The notes below the pieces were generated by a model. That model was not told the origin of the DNA. It did no database searches and worked only from the letters and a program-made list of their open reading frames with translations. From IMG/VR virus record IMGVR_UViG_3300046777_000112, positions 1-20,435 of that record: a stretch of DNA of 20,435 bases. One strand, written 5' to 3'. Position 1 is the stretch's first letter; every line of letters starts with the position of its first letter. Source of the stretch: a virus. Positions 1 through 6,842 of the stretch are shown piece by piece. The position numbers were made by a program, and so were the translations under genes.

Positions 1-325
1 CTAAGTACGCCCAGTTAGTTAACTCTATACCTACGGAATACTTATCTAAGTTCTTATACGGCAATCCTTGACCTTTAAACACGCTATCTTTTACGCCTAA
101 ATGCCAAGCCCAATCTCTCGAACTAAACGCTTGTGCTATCGTTCCTTCATATCCTACAACAAAAGCAGTAGCTACACGCTCTTTATTTGCTTCCCATCCT
201 TTAATAGTAGCGATAGGGTTTTTATTACCAGCTGTGTGATGTAAATAGATTTGTTTTTTGTCCGTGTTTTCGCTAATAAATTGCGATTCAGGTAAACGTT
301 GTTGAACTATTTTAGTAGTATCCAT
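1..325 (-). CDS. N-acetylmuramoyl-L-alanine amidase endolysin, N-terminal part (runs off window)
   Basis: Lysis enzyme expected to cleave the amide bond between MurNAc and L-alanine in peptidoglycan at the end of infection. The 108 visible residues read from ATG (complement of 323-325) to the window edge without a stop. Amidase_2-like landmarks are visible: YLHHTAGN (residues 27-34, probable first zinc histidine), the hydrophobic stretch VATAFVVGYEGTIAQAF (51-67), WHLG (74-77) and SVGIELTNW (97-105). The remaining zinc ligands would lie beyond the edge, so catalytic integrity cannot be judged. The start overlaps the holin stop as TAATG, which implies translational coupling and a holin-endolysin lysis cassette. 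There is no signal peptide, as expected for a holin-dependent enzyme. Family assignment comes from motif recognition by eye. Confidence 0.88.
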   Translation of the reverse strand, partial: MDTTKIVQQRLPESQFISENTDKKQIYLHHTAGNKNPIATIKGWEANKERVATAFVVGYEGTIAQAFSSRDWAWHLGVKDSVFKGQGLPYKNLDKYSVGIELTNWAYL

Positions 326-753
326 TATTCTTTTATTTTGTCAGCTTCTTCTTTTGCTCGTAAGACGAATGATTTAAGCGATTTAAGGATGTTTCTTCCT
401 GTAACAGACTGATAGGATTCATTGATAGAAACAACTTCCGTAAACACGCAGAATAAAGCTACGGCTTTAGTTAAAATTAATTCTATAGCTATGAAGTGCG
501 CGACTAAATCAGCTGCTATGTATTTCTCCACGAAAAACACAAACACAATAGCTAACGAATAAAGAAACGCCTTACTTATAGTGTGCGATAATTTACGCGA
601 CCTAAAAGAAGCGTATCCGTTTATCTTTACGCTTCTCCAAATACCAAATCCAGTGTCTAAAAGTATTGCTAAAATAGCCACGTAAATAAGTGGTTTAATA
701 GGCGATAACACCGCAAGAAAAGACGAACAAATTAAAAGTAGCTTAGTTTTCAT
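325..753 (-). CDS. Phage holin (membrane lysis protein)
   Basis: 142 residues with at least three, probably four, hydrophobic segments (about 4-19, 21-35, 62-76 and 84-104) and a charged C-terminal tail (KSLKSFVLRAKEEADKIKE). The pattern of paired N-terminal helices, a basic loop (FRSRKLSHTISK, 50-61), and further helices resembles the phage_holin_4 type proteins common in Bacteroidota phages. The expected role is timed permeabilisation of the inner membrane so that the endolysin encoded just downstream reaches the cell wall. It overlaps the upstream connector gene as ATGA and the amidase as TAATG, so the three are translationally coupled. The family call is from topology, length and neighbour; exact holin class is uncertain. 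Confidence 0.85.
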   Translation of the reverse strand: MKTKLLLICSSFLAVLSPIKPLIYVAILAILLDTGFGIWRSVKINGYASFRSRKLSHTISKAFLYSLAIVFVFFVEKYIAADLVAHFIAIELILTKAVALFCVFTEVVSINESYQSVTGRNILKSLKSFVLRAKEEADKIKE

Positions 754-1274
754 ATTATCAAAATTCCTATGTTATACCCGTTTTGGTCTTCGTCTTTTAA
801 TGGCTTCATATCTGAGTCAGTATTTAATGAACTTACAAACTCCGGGAATATATTAGGATTAGCTTTAACTTGTTCTTTTAGCCATTCTCTTAAACGTCTT
901 TCGTAGAATGCAGCCTTCTCTTCGTAGTGTTCCATACCAAAAGCTACTTCTGCTCTACTTACACTTGTAGAATAATCTCCGTTTTGTTGCTGTAAACCTT
1001 TATTTTTTAGTTGGTAAGACAAACCAAACACCGCATCTACTGCGCTATACCACGCGATACAAGGCTTTATCTTTTCTACCAATAACTCTTCGTCAGGATT
1101 AAGCGTTTGAGCGTTATACTGTGCTAATAAATAGTTGTAAAAATAAGTACCTAAGATAGGTTGTATTCTTAAATCACTCTGTGTCTTTACGTATGGAGTA
1201 ACGTCTGTTACATCTACGTTTGCAGTTATAGGAGTGTTCGTCTTTAAGTAGGTTTCAGTTATGAAGTAAATCAT
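750..1274 (-). CDS. Head-tail connector / adaptor-like protein (DUF6712-type)
   Basis: 174 residues, mostly helical. The N-terminal pattern (MIYFITETYLKTNTPITANVD, then DLRIQPILGTYFYNYLL) is typical of the small adaptor proteins that follow the portal in Bacteroidota siphoviruses; my recollection is the DUF6712 family. Such proteins are thought to dock under the portal ring as a gp6-like adaptor between head and tail. The middle region has a long amphipathic helix rich in Glu/Arg (EEKAAFYERRLREWLKEQ, about 118-135). The start codon overlaps the portal stop (TAATG) and the stop overlaps the holin start (ATGA). Location immediately after portal supports a neck role. The precise function is inferred, not proven by a catalytic motif. 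Confidence 0.62.
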   Translation of the reverse strand: MIYFITETYLKTNTPITANVDVTDVTPYVKTQSDLRIQPILGTYFYNYLLAQYNAQTLNPDEELLVEKIKPCIAWYSAVDAVFGLSYQLKNKGLQQQNGDYSTSVSRAEVAFGMEHYEEKAAFYERRLREWLKEQVKANPNIFPEFVSSLNTDSDMKPLKDEDQNGYNIGILII

Positions 1275-2587
1275 TATTCGGCAGTATTAGGTTGTATTCT
1301 ACTAAGTGGAGTATCTCCTCCTTCAATCGGTGGCAAAGATGCTAAAGCACGAATTTCATTCTCAGTCATAGAGTTTAAAACTTTCGTAGCTACAAGTGGA
1401 CTCATTGCATTTAACGCATCTTGAGTTTTACTTGCGCTTTCTTCTACCTCTACAATAGTTTCGTTTATGATTTGGAAATTATTGATTTTGTAATCAGCAG
1501 TAATTTTAGCGATATGCAACAACTCATTAAAGATATCTTCTACGATATGTCTTAACGGCATTACTACGTTTTTTTCGAATATTATGTAGGCTTGTTTGAT
1601 ATCAGAACCATTACCTAAAGAACCTGTTGTACGAATACCCATTAAGATGGGGTCTATAGTATGTGCGAAACATATTTGTTCCGTGTTTAATTCACTCGAT
1701 TCTTTAAATAATTTATCGTTGTTATTTGTCGGTAGACTTTCAATACTTGGCAACTGTTCAGGAGCATTAGCAAAAAACGCAACAGCTTTACCGGCATTTG
1801 ATGCGCCTTTTAATTTGTCTATCGTTTCGCGAATCATATGCTTTTCTTCTTCGCTTTGTGGTCTTTTAGGAAACATCATAGCAAAAGACGGAAATATGGA
1901 GTTCTGAATGTTAGCTTTAGCAAAATAACTTAACTCACCACTCAAGAAAGCAAAGTTTAACGCACTTGTATATGTAGGTAATGCGTAGTAATCTTGTCCT
2001 TCAGAGTTCATTTCGTAAACAAATAGCTGTATTTTATCCATACAAGAAGGCGAATAAGGTTTTATTGTTTCTACGTCAATACGAGAAGCCCAATCTTCAC
2101 AAATATAGTAGTAGCATTTATCTCTACTCACGCGAACCTTATCCGGATAGATATTTTCAGCCTTTTTAAACTTACCTTTTTCGTCAAAATATAGCTTAAA
2201 GTAAACTCTATTATGCAAAATAAGCTGTTTAGTAACGGCTAATTCACTCTTTTTAAGTTTCATTTTACGCTCCCACGTATACAATTCTAACTTCTCCTCG
2301 TTTGTTAGCTTGTCAGTTTTGATAGTAGAACCTCCTCCAACTACTGCGTTTGCTTTATAATCAACTATTGCTCCGTGAAGCGGACTTGTAAAGTAAAGTT
2401 GCGTCAATAGCTGAGGAAAAAGGTTATCGTGACCAAAAGGAATATATCCAGATATTTGATATCTTCCGTTTACATATGGTAAAGATAAGTTCGCACCTCC
2501 AACTTTACCGAAAGGTGTACTAAATGATTGATAACCCTCTACTATTTCGGGTTTTTCTTGTTTTTTAAAAATGTTATACCACGCCAT
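1274..2587 (-). CDS. Phage portal protein
   Basis: 437 residues, near the usual length for compact portals. It forms the dodecameric ring at the capsid vertex through which DNA is packaged and ejected, and it nucleates procapsid assembly. Visible features include an N-terminal IPFGHDNLFPQLL segment (about 50-62), SPLHGAIVDYKANAVVGGG (clip/wing entry, about 69-87), LFVYEMNSEGQDYYALPTYTSAL (stem region) and the C-terminal helical crown with NSMTENEIRALASLPPIEGG, a pattern common to Bacteroidota portals. It is coupled to the preceding small structural gene by a TAATG overlap and to the connector by another. Its place after the capsid genes and far from the terminase is unusual, since portals normally follow terL. 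Confidence 0.85.
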   Translation of the reverse strand: MAWYNIFKKQEKPEIVEGYQSFSTPFGKVGGANLSLPYVNGRYQISGYIPFGHDNLFPQLLTQLYFTSPLHGAIVDYKANAVVGGGSTIKTDKLTNEEKLELYTWERKMKLKKSELAVTKQLILHNRVYFKLYFDEKGKFKKAENIYPDKVRVSRDKCYYYICEDWASRIDVETIKPYSPSCMDKIQLFVYEMNSEGQDYYALPTYTSALNFAFLSGELSYFAKANIQNSIFPSFAMMFPKRPQSEEEKHMIRETIDKLKGASNAGKAVAFFANAPEQLPSIESLPTNNNDKLFKESSELNTEQICFAHTIDPILMGIRTTGSLGNGSDIKQAYIIFEKNVVMPLRHIVEDIFNELLHIAKITADYKINNFQIINETIVEVEESASKTQDALNAMSPLVATKVLNSMTENEIRALASLPPIEGGDTPLSRIQPNTAE

Positions 2588-2937
2588 TAGTCGTATATTG
2601 AATTAGTTACTACTCCCGCTACTACCATTCTACCTTCTTCTATTAAATTGTAATCGTTTACATTCGTGTTTTCGTCTACTATTATAGCTTCGTCACTTTC
2701 GTAAACGCTATATGTATATTGACCTTTAACAAAGTCTACGTCTACTCCTTCTTCTAAAGTAAATAAATTGTATCTTTCCGGATAAGGTGAAGAGTCTACA
2801 CCCGCCCATAAGATAGGCTCTACAGCCGTGTTAAATTCGTTCTCAAACACAAATAAATAAAAGGGACTACTATACGTAGTTACTTCAGTTAAAGTCAACA
2901 CAAATGTGTTTATTTGCCCTTTTTCTAAGTAAATCAT
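2587..2937 (-). CDS. Small beta-rich virion protein of unknown role
   Basis: 116 residues with a strongly beta-rich, aromatic composition (TTYSSPFYLFVFENEF, GQYTYSVYESDEAI). The opening MIYLEKGQINTFVLTLTE resembles small structural proteins found next to the portal and tail tube genes of Bacteroidota phages. No catalytic motif or membrane segment is present. It ends in a TAATG overlap with the portal, so it is likely made together with it. The start ATG lies 3 nt downstream of the recurring AATATAGT element, and the gene follows a terminator, so it begins a new translation unit. It could be a decoration, neck or tail accessory protein; I cannot choose between these. Confidence 0.6.
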   Translation of the reverse strand: MIYLEKGQINTFVLTLTEVTTYSSPFYLFVFENEFNTAVEPILWAGVDSSPYPERYNLFTLEEGVDVDFVKGQYTYSVYESDEAIIVDENTNVNDYNLIEEGRMVVAGVVTNSIYD

Positions 2938-2940
2938 ATA

Positions 2941-2948
2941 ACTATATT
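2941..2948 (-). promoter_or_regulatory. AATATAGT start-proximal element (before 116-aa gene)
   Basis: On the minus strand AATATAGT ends 3 nt before the ATG at 2937. The same octamer sits 1-5 nt before five other start codons in this window. It lacks the Bacteroidota -7 form TAnnTTTG and lies too close to the ATG for an ordinary promoter. A translation-initiation or regulator-binding role is inference. Confidence 0.4.
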
Positions 2949-2965
2949 ATAAGTATATTCTTGTA

Positions 2966-2980
2966 TTTGTTTAAAACAAA
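2966..2980. repeat. Perfect 7-bp palindrome TTTGTTT-A-AAACAAA
   Basis: TTTGTTT and AAACAAA flank one central base, next to the U-tract of the downstream terminator and about 30 bp before the start of the 116-aa gene. It could be an operator, or simply low-complexity A/T sequence. Only the symmetry is seen directly. Confidence 0.3.
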
Positions 2981-3005
2981 AAAAGCCACCCCGAAAAGAG
3001 TGGCT
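2978..3005 (-). terminator. Rho-independent terminator after tail tube gene
   Basis: On the minus strand a GC-rich stem AGCCAC/GTGGCT with a loop of about 10 nt is followed by a run of seven U. It lies about 20 nt after the stop of the 173-aa tail tube gene. It would reduce read-through into the portal and lysis genes. Confidence 0.8.
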
Positions 3006-3025
3006 AATTATGGAGAGAAAACAGA

Positions 3026-3547
3026 TTACAATAGACCCGCGATAATTGTAGGGTCAACCTCGTAAGATAAAAATTCATCTTCAGAGGTCAGAGTCAAAGA
3101 ATACTTTGAACCATCCGCACGGGTAGTACCTGAACCTTCACCTACCGCAGTAACTTGCATATACGGGAAGTACCAAAACTTACCATTTGCATCACCTATG
3201 ATTACAGCTAAGTATTGTTGACCAGCACCCATAACTTTAATAGCTTTTGATTTCTCTTGGTCACGTCTATGCAACATTAAGTTGATAGTTTTAGTAACGT
3301 AAGAAGAACCATTGATTAAGTCGATGTTTGCTTCTTCAGTATAAGAACCTACGTTTCTTCTAAATTCGATAGGAACGAATACATCTAAAGGGTCAGTTAA
3401 AGTGATACCATCAACAATCCAATTAGTCCCTGTTTCGTCAGTTGTAATAGATGCGATATTATCTTGTTGGTTTACGTACAACGTGTAAATTCCTCCGGAA
3501 TTATTGTCGCACGATTTTGTGATTGTTTGTAATGTTGCGCAAGACAT
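3026..3547 (-). CDS. Major tail (tube) protein
   Basis: 173 residues from ATG (complement of 3545-3547). A longer reading from a TTG at 3571 exists but would start inside the upstream terminator U-tract, so the ATG preceded by the A-rich leader AAAAATAAAATAT is preferred. The protein shows the pattern of Bacteroidota siphovirus tail tube subunits: CDNNSGGIYTLYV near the N-terminus, FRRNVGSYTEEANIDLINGS, RRDQEKSKAIKVMGAGQQYLAVIIGDANGKFW, and GEGSGTTRADGSKYSLTLTS. These subunits stack as hexameric rings around the tape measure. The gene is enclosed by two strong terminators, one after the capsid gene and one after its own stop, which suits a gene whose transcript level must be set separately and high. 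Confidence 0.78.
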   Translation of the reverse strand: MSCATLQTITKSCDNNSGGIYTLYVNQQDNIASITTDETGTNWIVDGITLTDPLDVFVPIEFRRNVGSYTEEANIDLINGSSYVTKTINLMLHRRDQEKSKAIKVMGAGQQYLAVIIGDANGKFWYFPYMQVTAVGEGSGTTRADGSKYSLTLTSEDEFLSYEVDPTIIAGLL

Positions 3548-3569
3548 ATATTTTATTTTTAAAAGTTTC

Positions 3570-3599
3570 AAAAAAAAGGGTGGCGATTAGTCACCACCC
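3570..3599 (-). terminator. Rho-independent terminator after major capsid gene
   Basis: On the minus strand GGGTGG pairs with CCACCC, then one C/A mismatch and two more pairs close a TTAG loop; eight U follow. It starts about 22 nt after the capsid stop codon. It should separate abundant capsid mRNA from the tail tube message. Confidence 0.88.
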
Positions 3600-3621
3600 C
3601 TTACCTATGAAATAATGTTTA

Positions 3622-4551
3622 TTAATCGAAACAAACGTTATAAACTACGATTTCAGATGGATTTGTATGGTAAAAACCTACTTTCAAGTTCGCTCTTGTA
3701 CGGATGTACGGCTCAGCAACTGTGTCAGAAAGGTTAACAGCTTTCAATGCTTTAGCATCACCTTCAGCATCAAATGCGTAGATAAGGTTGTTTTTCAAAG
3801 TCAACACGATAGTGTTATCCGGCATACCTTCAGCAACTACCATTTGAATACCTAAGAAAGTCAATCCTAAAGGAAGAGTTACATAAGTTTGAGTGTTTCC
3901 TGAAGCAGCAGCCAATTCGTAAGCTTGAGCAACGTTAGCAGAAACATAAAATCTTAAATCTCCTTTTTTGAATTTGATTGTAGATGGAGCAGCAGCCCAA
4001 ACACCTTCAAGCGTAGAAAGTACGTTAGAAGAAGTAACAGCACCTCCGTATTGACCTACTACGTCAGCGTCAGCACAAAGTTTCTTCAAATGACCATCAC
4101 ACAAAGAAAGGATAGCACTTTCAGATGTAGTGTCACCTTGCCATCTCAATAACTCAACGTCTTCACCAATTTGCTTAGACATAGTGTCCCAATAGTAAGA
4201 CATAAAAGAAGCAACAGTAAAATCTCCGTTAGAACCTTTAGCCATTTGTAAAGCTAAGAAAGATTGCTCAAGGTCAAACTGACAAATTTGTGCCATAGCT
4301 GACAAAGGACATACGTCGATGTCGATAGCGTTCAATGTATCAGTCGGAGCAGAGAAGTTACAAGTAGATGCTTGTAAGATGTTACCGAAAGTTACGTTAG
4401 CTAATTTAGTAGCTGACTTGATACCTGGAAGTGTACGGAAGTTATCCGCAGTAGTATCAGTTAAATAAGCGCGAGAGTAAAACTCTTCAGGATTCGCACA
4501 CAAAAGTGCGTTAGTTTCAACGTCTAAGTCGAATTTTAATTTACGATTCAT
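3622..4551 (-). CDS. Major capsid protein (HK97-fold candidate)
   Basis: 309 residues, close to the usual size of HK97-fold capsid subunits. It is placed directly after a protease-scaffold gene (2-bp gap) and before a strong terminator. The composition is typical of a capsid: Ala/Gly/Thr-rich, with codon use that looks more regular than its neighbours, suggesting high expression. The N-terminal part (MNRKLKFDLDVETNALLCANPEEFYSRAYL) may be the extension processed or bound by the scaffold. Segments such as LRFYVSANVAQAYELAAASG (mid P-domain) and the C-terminal PYIRTRANLKVGFYHTNPSEIVVYN (A-domain end) resemble capsids of Bacteroidota phages. The fold call is inferred from position, length and pattern; there is no short diagnostic motif for this family. 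Confidence 0.82.
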   Translation of the reverse strand: MNRKLKFDLDVETNALLCANPEEFYSRAYLTDTTADNFRTLPGIKSATKLANVTFGNILQASTCNFSAPTDTLNAIDIDVCPLSAMAQICQFDLEQSFLALQMAKGSNGDFTVASFMSYYWDTMSKQIGEDVELLRWQGDTTSESAILSLCDGHLKKLCADADVVGQYGGAVTSSNVLSTLEGVWAAAPSTIKFKKGDLRFYVSANVAQAYELAAASGNTQTYVTLPLGLTFLGIQMVVAEGMPDNTIVLTLKNNLIYAFDAEGDAKALKAVNLSDTVAEPYIRTRANLKVGFYHTNPSEIVVYNVCFD

Positions 4552-4553
4552 TT

Positions 4554-5540
4554 TTATTGGTTTTTAAAAGTATTACGAAATGCTTTGAATTTATCGAATG
4601 CAGACATTTTAACCTCTTCGATAACTTCTTCTTCTTCTTTTTCCATTATACGCTCTTCAACTTGGTTCTTCAAGTCTGCGATAATAGCAAGTAAAGAATT
4701 AACTTGTTCTTCAATCATAGGTTTAACCACAGCTAAGATAGCTTCAGCGTCAGTAGTAGGGTCAACAGCCATAGCCTCTTCTACAACTTCTTCAGTAGGC
4801 TCTTCGGTTGTTTCTTCTTTTACTTCTTCTTCTACTACGTCTTCTGCCATAGCAACCTCTTCTTTGACTTCCTCCTCAACTTGAGTTTCAGCCATTTCTT
4901 GTTCTTTAACCTCGATAATTTCTCCGTCTTTTACTACGTAGATTTTACCTTCGATTAAATGTTCTCCGTCTGGTAACTTCATTGTATTTAATTTAATTTG
5001 ATTACTTAGTTTCAGACCTAAAAAACCTTCAATAGAGAAACCTATTTGTTCGTCTTTTACTAATTTCTCGTAGTAGTCAACGTCGGTAACTTGAGCAGTC
5101 AACATCAAAGTACCTTTTGGGACTTCTATTCCGTAGCTTGTATAAGACTTGTCTTCTCGTGGTTTTTCAACTATCCAAGATTCAAGAATATAAGCGGGAA
5201 CAGTTTTCTCAGTTTCGTGTTCTAAGTTAAATAAATCTCTATTGTTTAAGTCACGCATAAACTTCGTGTATATTTGCTCTATTACCTCTTCGGTAAATTG
5301 AACATAATACTCACCGCTTTCGTCGTCACGTCTATAAATCTCCATTGGAATCATAGCGGGTGCAACGATTCGGTATTTAGTAGCGTCAGCAAAAAAGAAA
5401 GACTGCGCTTGATTAAACGCCATACCTTTAACTTTAATAGCCGGTGTTGAAGTGAATGCGATTTGTTCGATTCCTAAATCTTCTCCGTCGGAGTATTCAG
5501 GGTCGATTGTGATTTTATAGATAGGTAAATCTTTACTCAT
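4554..5540 (-). CDS. XkdF-type prohead protease fused to an acidic scaffold domain
   Basis: 328 residues in two parts. Residues about 1-175 match XkdF-like putative serine proteases (Peptidase_S78_2): YRIVAPAMIPMEIYRRDD (56-73), NLEHE with candidate catalytic His108, and IGFSIEGF with candidate Ser169. These enzymes mature the procapsid. Residues about 207-262 are extremely acidic (repeated EEE and VEEE), 263-312 look like a coiled coil, and the end is basic (SAFDKFKAFRNTFKNQ), the layout of a scaffolding protein with a capsid-binding tail. An in-frame Met at residue 216 (complement of 4893-4895, preceded by A-rich GAACAAGAA) could start a separate scaffold of 113 residues, as in lambda C/Nu3. 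The gene is divergent from the plus-strand chaperone pair and carries an AATATAGT element 5 nt before its ATG. Confidence 0.82.
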   Translation of the reverse strand: MSKDLPIYKITIDPEYSDGEDLGIEQIAFTSTPAIKVKGMAFNQAQSFFFADATKYRIVAPAMIPMEIYRRDDESGEYYVQFTEEVIEQIYTKFMRDLNNRDLFNLEHETEKTVPAYILESWIVEKPREDKSYTSYGIEVPKGTLMLTAQVTDVDYYEKLVKDEQIGFSIEGFLGLKLSNQIKLNTMKLPDGEHLIEGKIYVVKDGEIIEVKEQEMAETQVEEEVKEEVAMAEDVVEEEVKEETTEEPTEEVVEEAMAVDPTTDAEAILAVVKPMIEEQVNSLLAIIADLKNQVEERIMEKEEEEVIEEVKMSAFDKFKAFRNTFKNQ

Positions 5541-5572
5541 TTTGTACTATATTAAAAAGTGTGTTATATTTG
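5541..5572 (+). promoter_or_regulatory. Bacteroidota-type promoter for the plus-strand chaperone pair
   Basis: TTTG at 5541-5544, a 20-nt spacer and TATATTTG at 5565-5572 match the known Bacteroidota primary-sigma consensus (TTTG, 17-23 nt, TAnnTTTG) exactly. Initiation would fall near 5577-5580, leaving a leader of only about 5-8 nt before the ATG at 5585. It is the best promoter in the window and shares its bases with the start region of the divergent protease gene, including that gene's AATATAGT element (5546-5553). Confidence 0.8.
5546..5553 (-). promoter_or_regulatory. AATATAGT start-proximal element (before protease-scaffold gene)
   Basis: The octamer ends 5 nt before the ATG at 5540 on the minus strand, the largest spacing of the six copies. 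It lies inside the spacer of the plus-strand promoter, so occupancy of one could affect the other. Function is unknown. Confidence 0.35.
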
Positions 5573-5584
5573 TTAAAAAAAATT

Positions 5585-6130
5585 ATGATAGAAATTTTAG
5601 GAAAACAAATCCCGAATCAGTTAGACGAGTTAACTATTCAGCAATTTGAAGATATTACAGAGATACACAACGATTCGTCTTTAGATATAATCGAAAAGCA
5701 TATCAAAGTATTTGAACTTTTAGGAGTAAGTGAAGACGAAATGGTAGAAGCTGACATAGACTTTGAAACATTCAAGAAATATGTACAGGAATTTAACCAA
5801 AAAACTGACGCGGATATAATCAAAGAAATAGAAATAGACGGATATACATACAAGTCACACGAGGAAGAGTTTAAGCTATCGGTAAAAGATATGAAAGTAA
5901 TAGAGAAAATAATTAACTCTAAACACAAAGGTTATTTAAGCGAACTTATTGCCGTTCTATTTAAAAGAACTGACTTATCTAAAGTAGAACACTACGACAA
6001 AGCACACATCAAACACAAGGCTAAATTATTTAGAGAACAAAAAGCTGCCGTTGCAGTTCCTTATTTAGTTTACATAGGACAAAAATTCTCTAAACAAATT
6101 GAAAATGCTACTACCGAAGTCGTGGAATGA
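5585..6130 (+). CDS. Putative tail assembly chaperone, first of pair (plus strand)
   Basis: 181 residues from ATG at 5585. A GTG at 5561 is in frame but lies within the promoter and before any likely transcript start, so it is rejected. The pattern (LDELTIQQFEDITEIHNDSS, then a charged helical middle and GYLSELIAVLFKRTD) resembles the small helical proteins encoded next to tape measure genes in Bacteroidota phages, which act as tail assembly chaperones that coat the tape measure during tail building. No enzyme motif is visible. It overlaps the next gene by 26 nt in a different frame. It is transcribed against all its neighbours. Weak similarity to the second ORF suggests the two are paralogues. 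Role is inferred; it could be another accessory virion protein. Confidence 0.55.
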   Translation: MIEILGKQIPNQLDELTIQQFEDITEIHNDSSLDIIEKHIKVFELLGVSEDEMVEADIDFETFKKYVQEFNQKTDADIIKEIEIDGYTYKSHEEEFKLSVKDMKVIEKIINSKHKGYLSELIAVLFKRTDLSKVEHYDKAHIKHKAKLFREQKAAVAVPYLVYIGQKFSKQIENATTEVVE

Positions 6131-6842
6131 TATAGACGTTCTACAATTTAAAGAACTTCGTACACTAAAAGATATACCGGAACTATTTTCTCGTGAAATA
6201 GAAGCCTTAGCTACGCTCACGGGTCTACCATCTGAAGACTTAGAAGACTACGACGTTGACGAGATTCAAGAGTTTATGACAAAAGTAAAATGGATAAACT
6301 CAGAACCACCTAAGAAGTATAAATTAGAAGTAGCTAAGATGCATTTTAAGGGGTTTAATAAGCTAACTTTAGGGGAGTTTATAGATATAGAGTATTTCTT
6401 TAGCAAAGACTACATAGAAAATATTTCTGAGATAGCTGCTATATGCTACAAAAAGACGAAAAAAAACGAATGGAAAGAAACCATTTACGAACCTTATACT
6501 TATTCGCCTTTTGATAGGGCGTATCTATTTGACGAAATACCAATACCACACATTTACGGAATCATTCCAGAGTATTTGTCTTTTAGAGATAACTTTATGA
6601 AGACTTACGCTAACCTTTTTGAACCCGAATTTGAAGAAGAAGAAACCGAAGAAGATACTAAAGACCTAACACCAGAAGAAAAGAAAGAAATCCAAGAAGA
6701 ACAAAAGATTAAAAAATGGTCGTGGGAAAGATTACTATACTCTATATGTAACGAAGACCTGACTAAGATAAGTCAAGCCTCCGATTTGTCGTTAATATTT
6801 GTGTTTAATATGCTATCTATGAAAAAGGAACTTAACCTTTAA
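6105..6842 (+). CDS. Putative tail assembly chaperone, second of pair (plus strand)
   Basis: 245 residues from ATG at 6105; an in-frame TTG at 6099 is a weaker alternative. The N-terminal half (SWNDIDVLQFKELRTLKDIP, then LTGLPSEDL and LTLGEFIDIEYFFSKDYIENISEIAAICYKK) follows the same layout as the preceding protein. A Glu-rich linker (FEPEFEEEETEEDTKDLTPE, about residues 171-190) leads to a C-terminal helical end, WSWERLLYSICNEDLTKI and LSLIFVFNMLSM, a pattern I associate with tail chaperone C-termini in Bacteroidota phages. The reading frame is +1 relative to the first ORF, so the arrangement recalls overlapping chaperone pairs such as lambda G/T, but independent initiation at its own ATG is enough to explain it. 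Its stop overlaps the convergent gene's stop by 11 nt. Confidence 0.55.
   Translation: MLLPKSWNDIDVLQFKELRTLKDIPELFSREIEALATLTGLPSEDLEDYDVDEIQEFMTKVKWINSEPPKKYKLEVAKMHFKGFNKLTLGEFIDIEYFFSKDYIENISEIAAICYKKTKKNEWKETIYEPYTYSPFDRAYLFDEIPIPHIYGIIPEYLSFRDNFMKTYANLFEPEFEEEETEEDTKDLTPEEKKEIQEEQKIKKWSWERLLYSICNEDLTKISQASDLSLIFVFNMLSMKKELNL

Noticed and set aside
1596-1907. Plus-strand frame of 103 codons inside the portal gene
   Set aside because: Complete overlap with the portal gene, no recognisable pattern.
3548-3571. TTG start giving a 181-residue tail tube protein
   Set aside because: The TTG lies in the U-tract of the capsid terminator; the ATG at 3547 has a proper A-rich leader and fits family N-termini.
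4585-4884. Long plus-strand open frame rich in Ser and Thr
   Set aside because: It is the complement of the Glu-rich scaffold region; repeated GAA/GAG codons read backwards give Ser/Thr-type codons and no stops. No start signal or family pattern.
5561-5584. GTG start for the first chaperone-like gene
   Set aside because: It lies within the promoter, upstream of the likely transcript start; ATG at 5585 is preferred.
6091-6130. Programmed ribosomal frameshift joining the two chaperone-like genes
   Set aside because: The second gene is in the +1 frame, no slippery heptamer is visible, and it has its own ATG in the overlap. Cannot be excluded but not supported.
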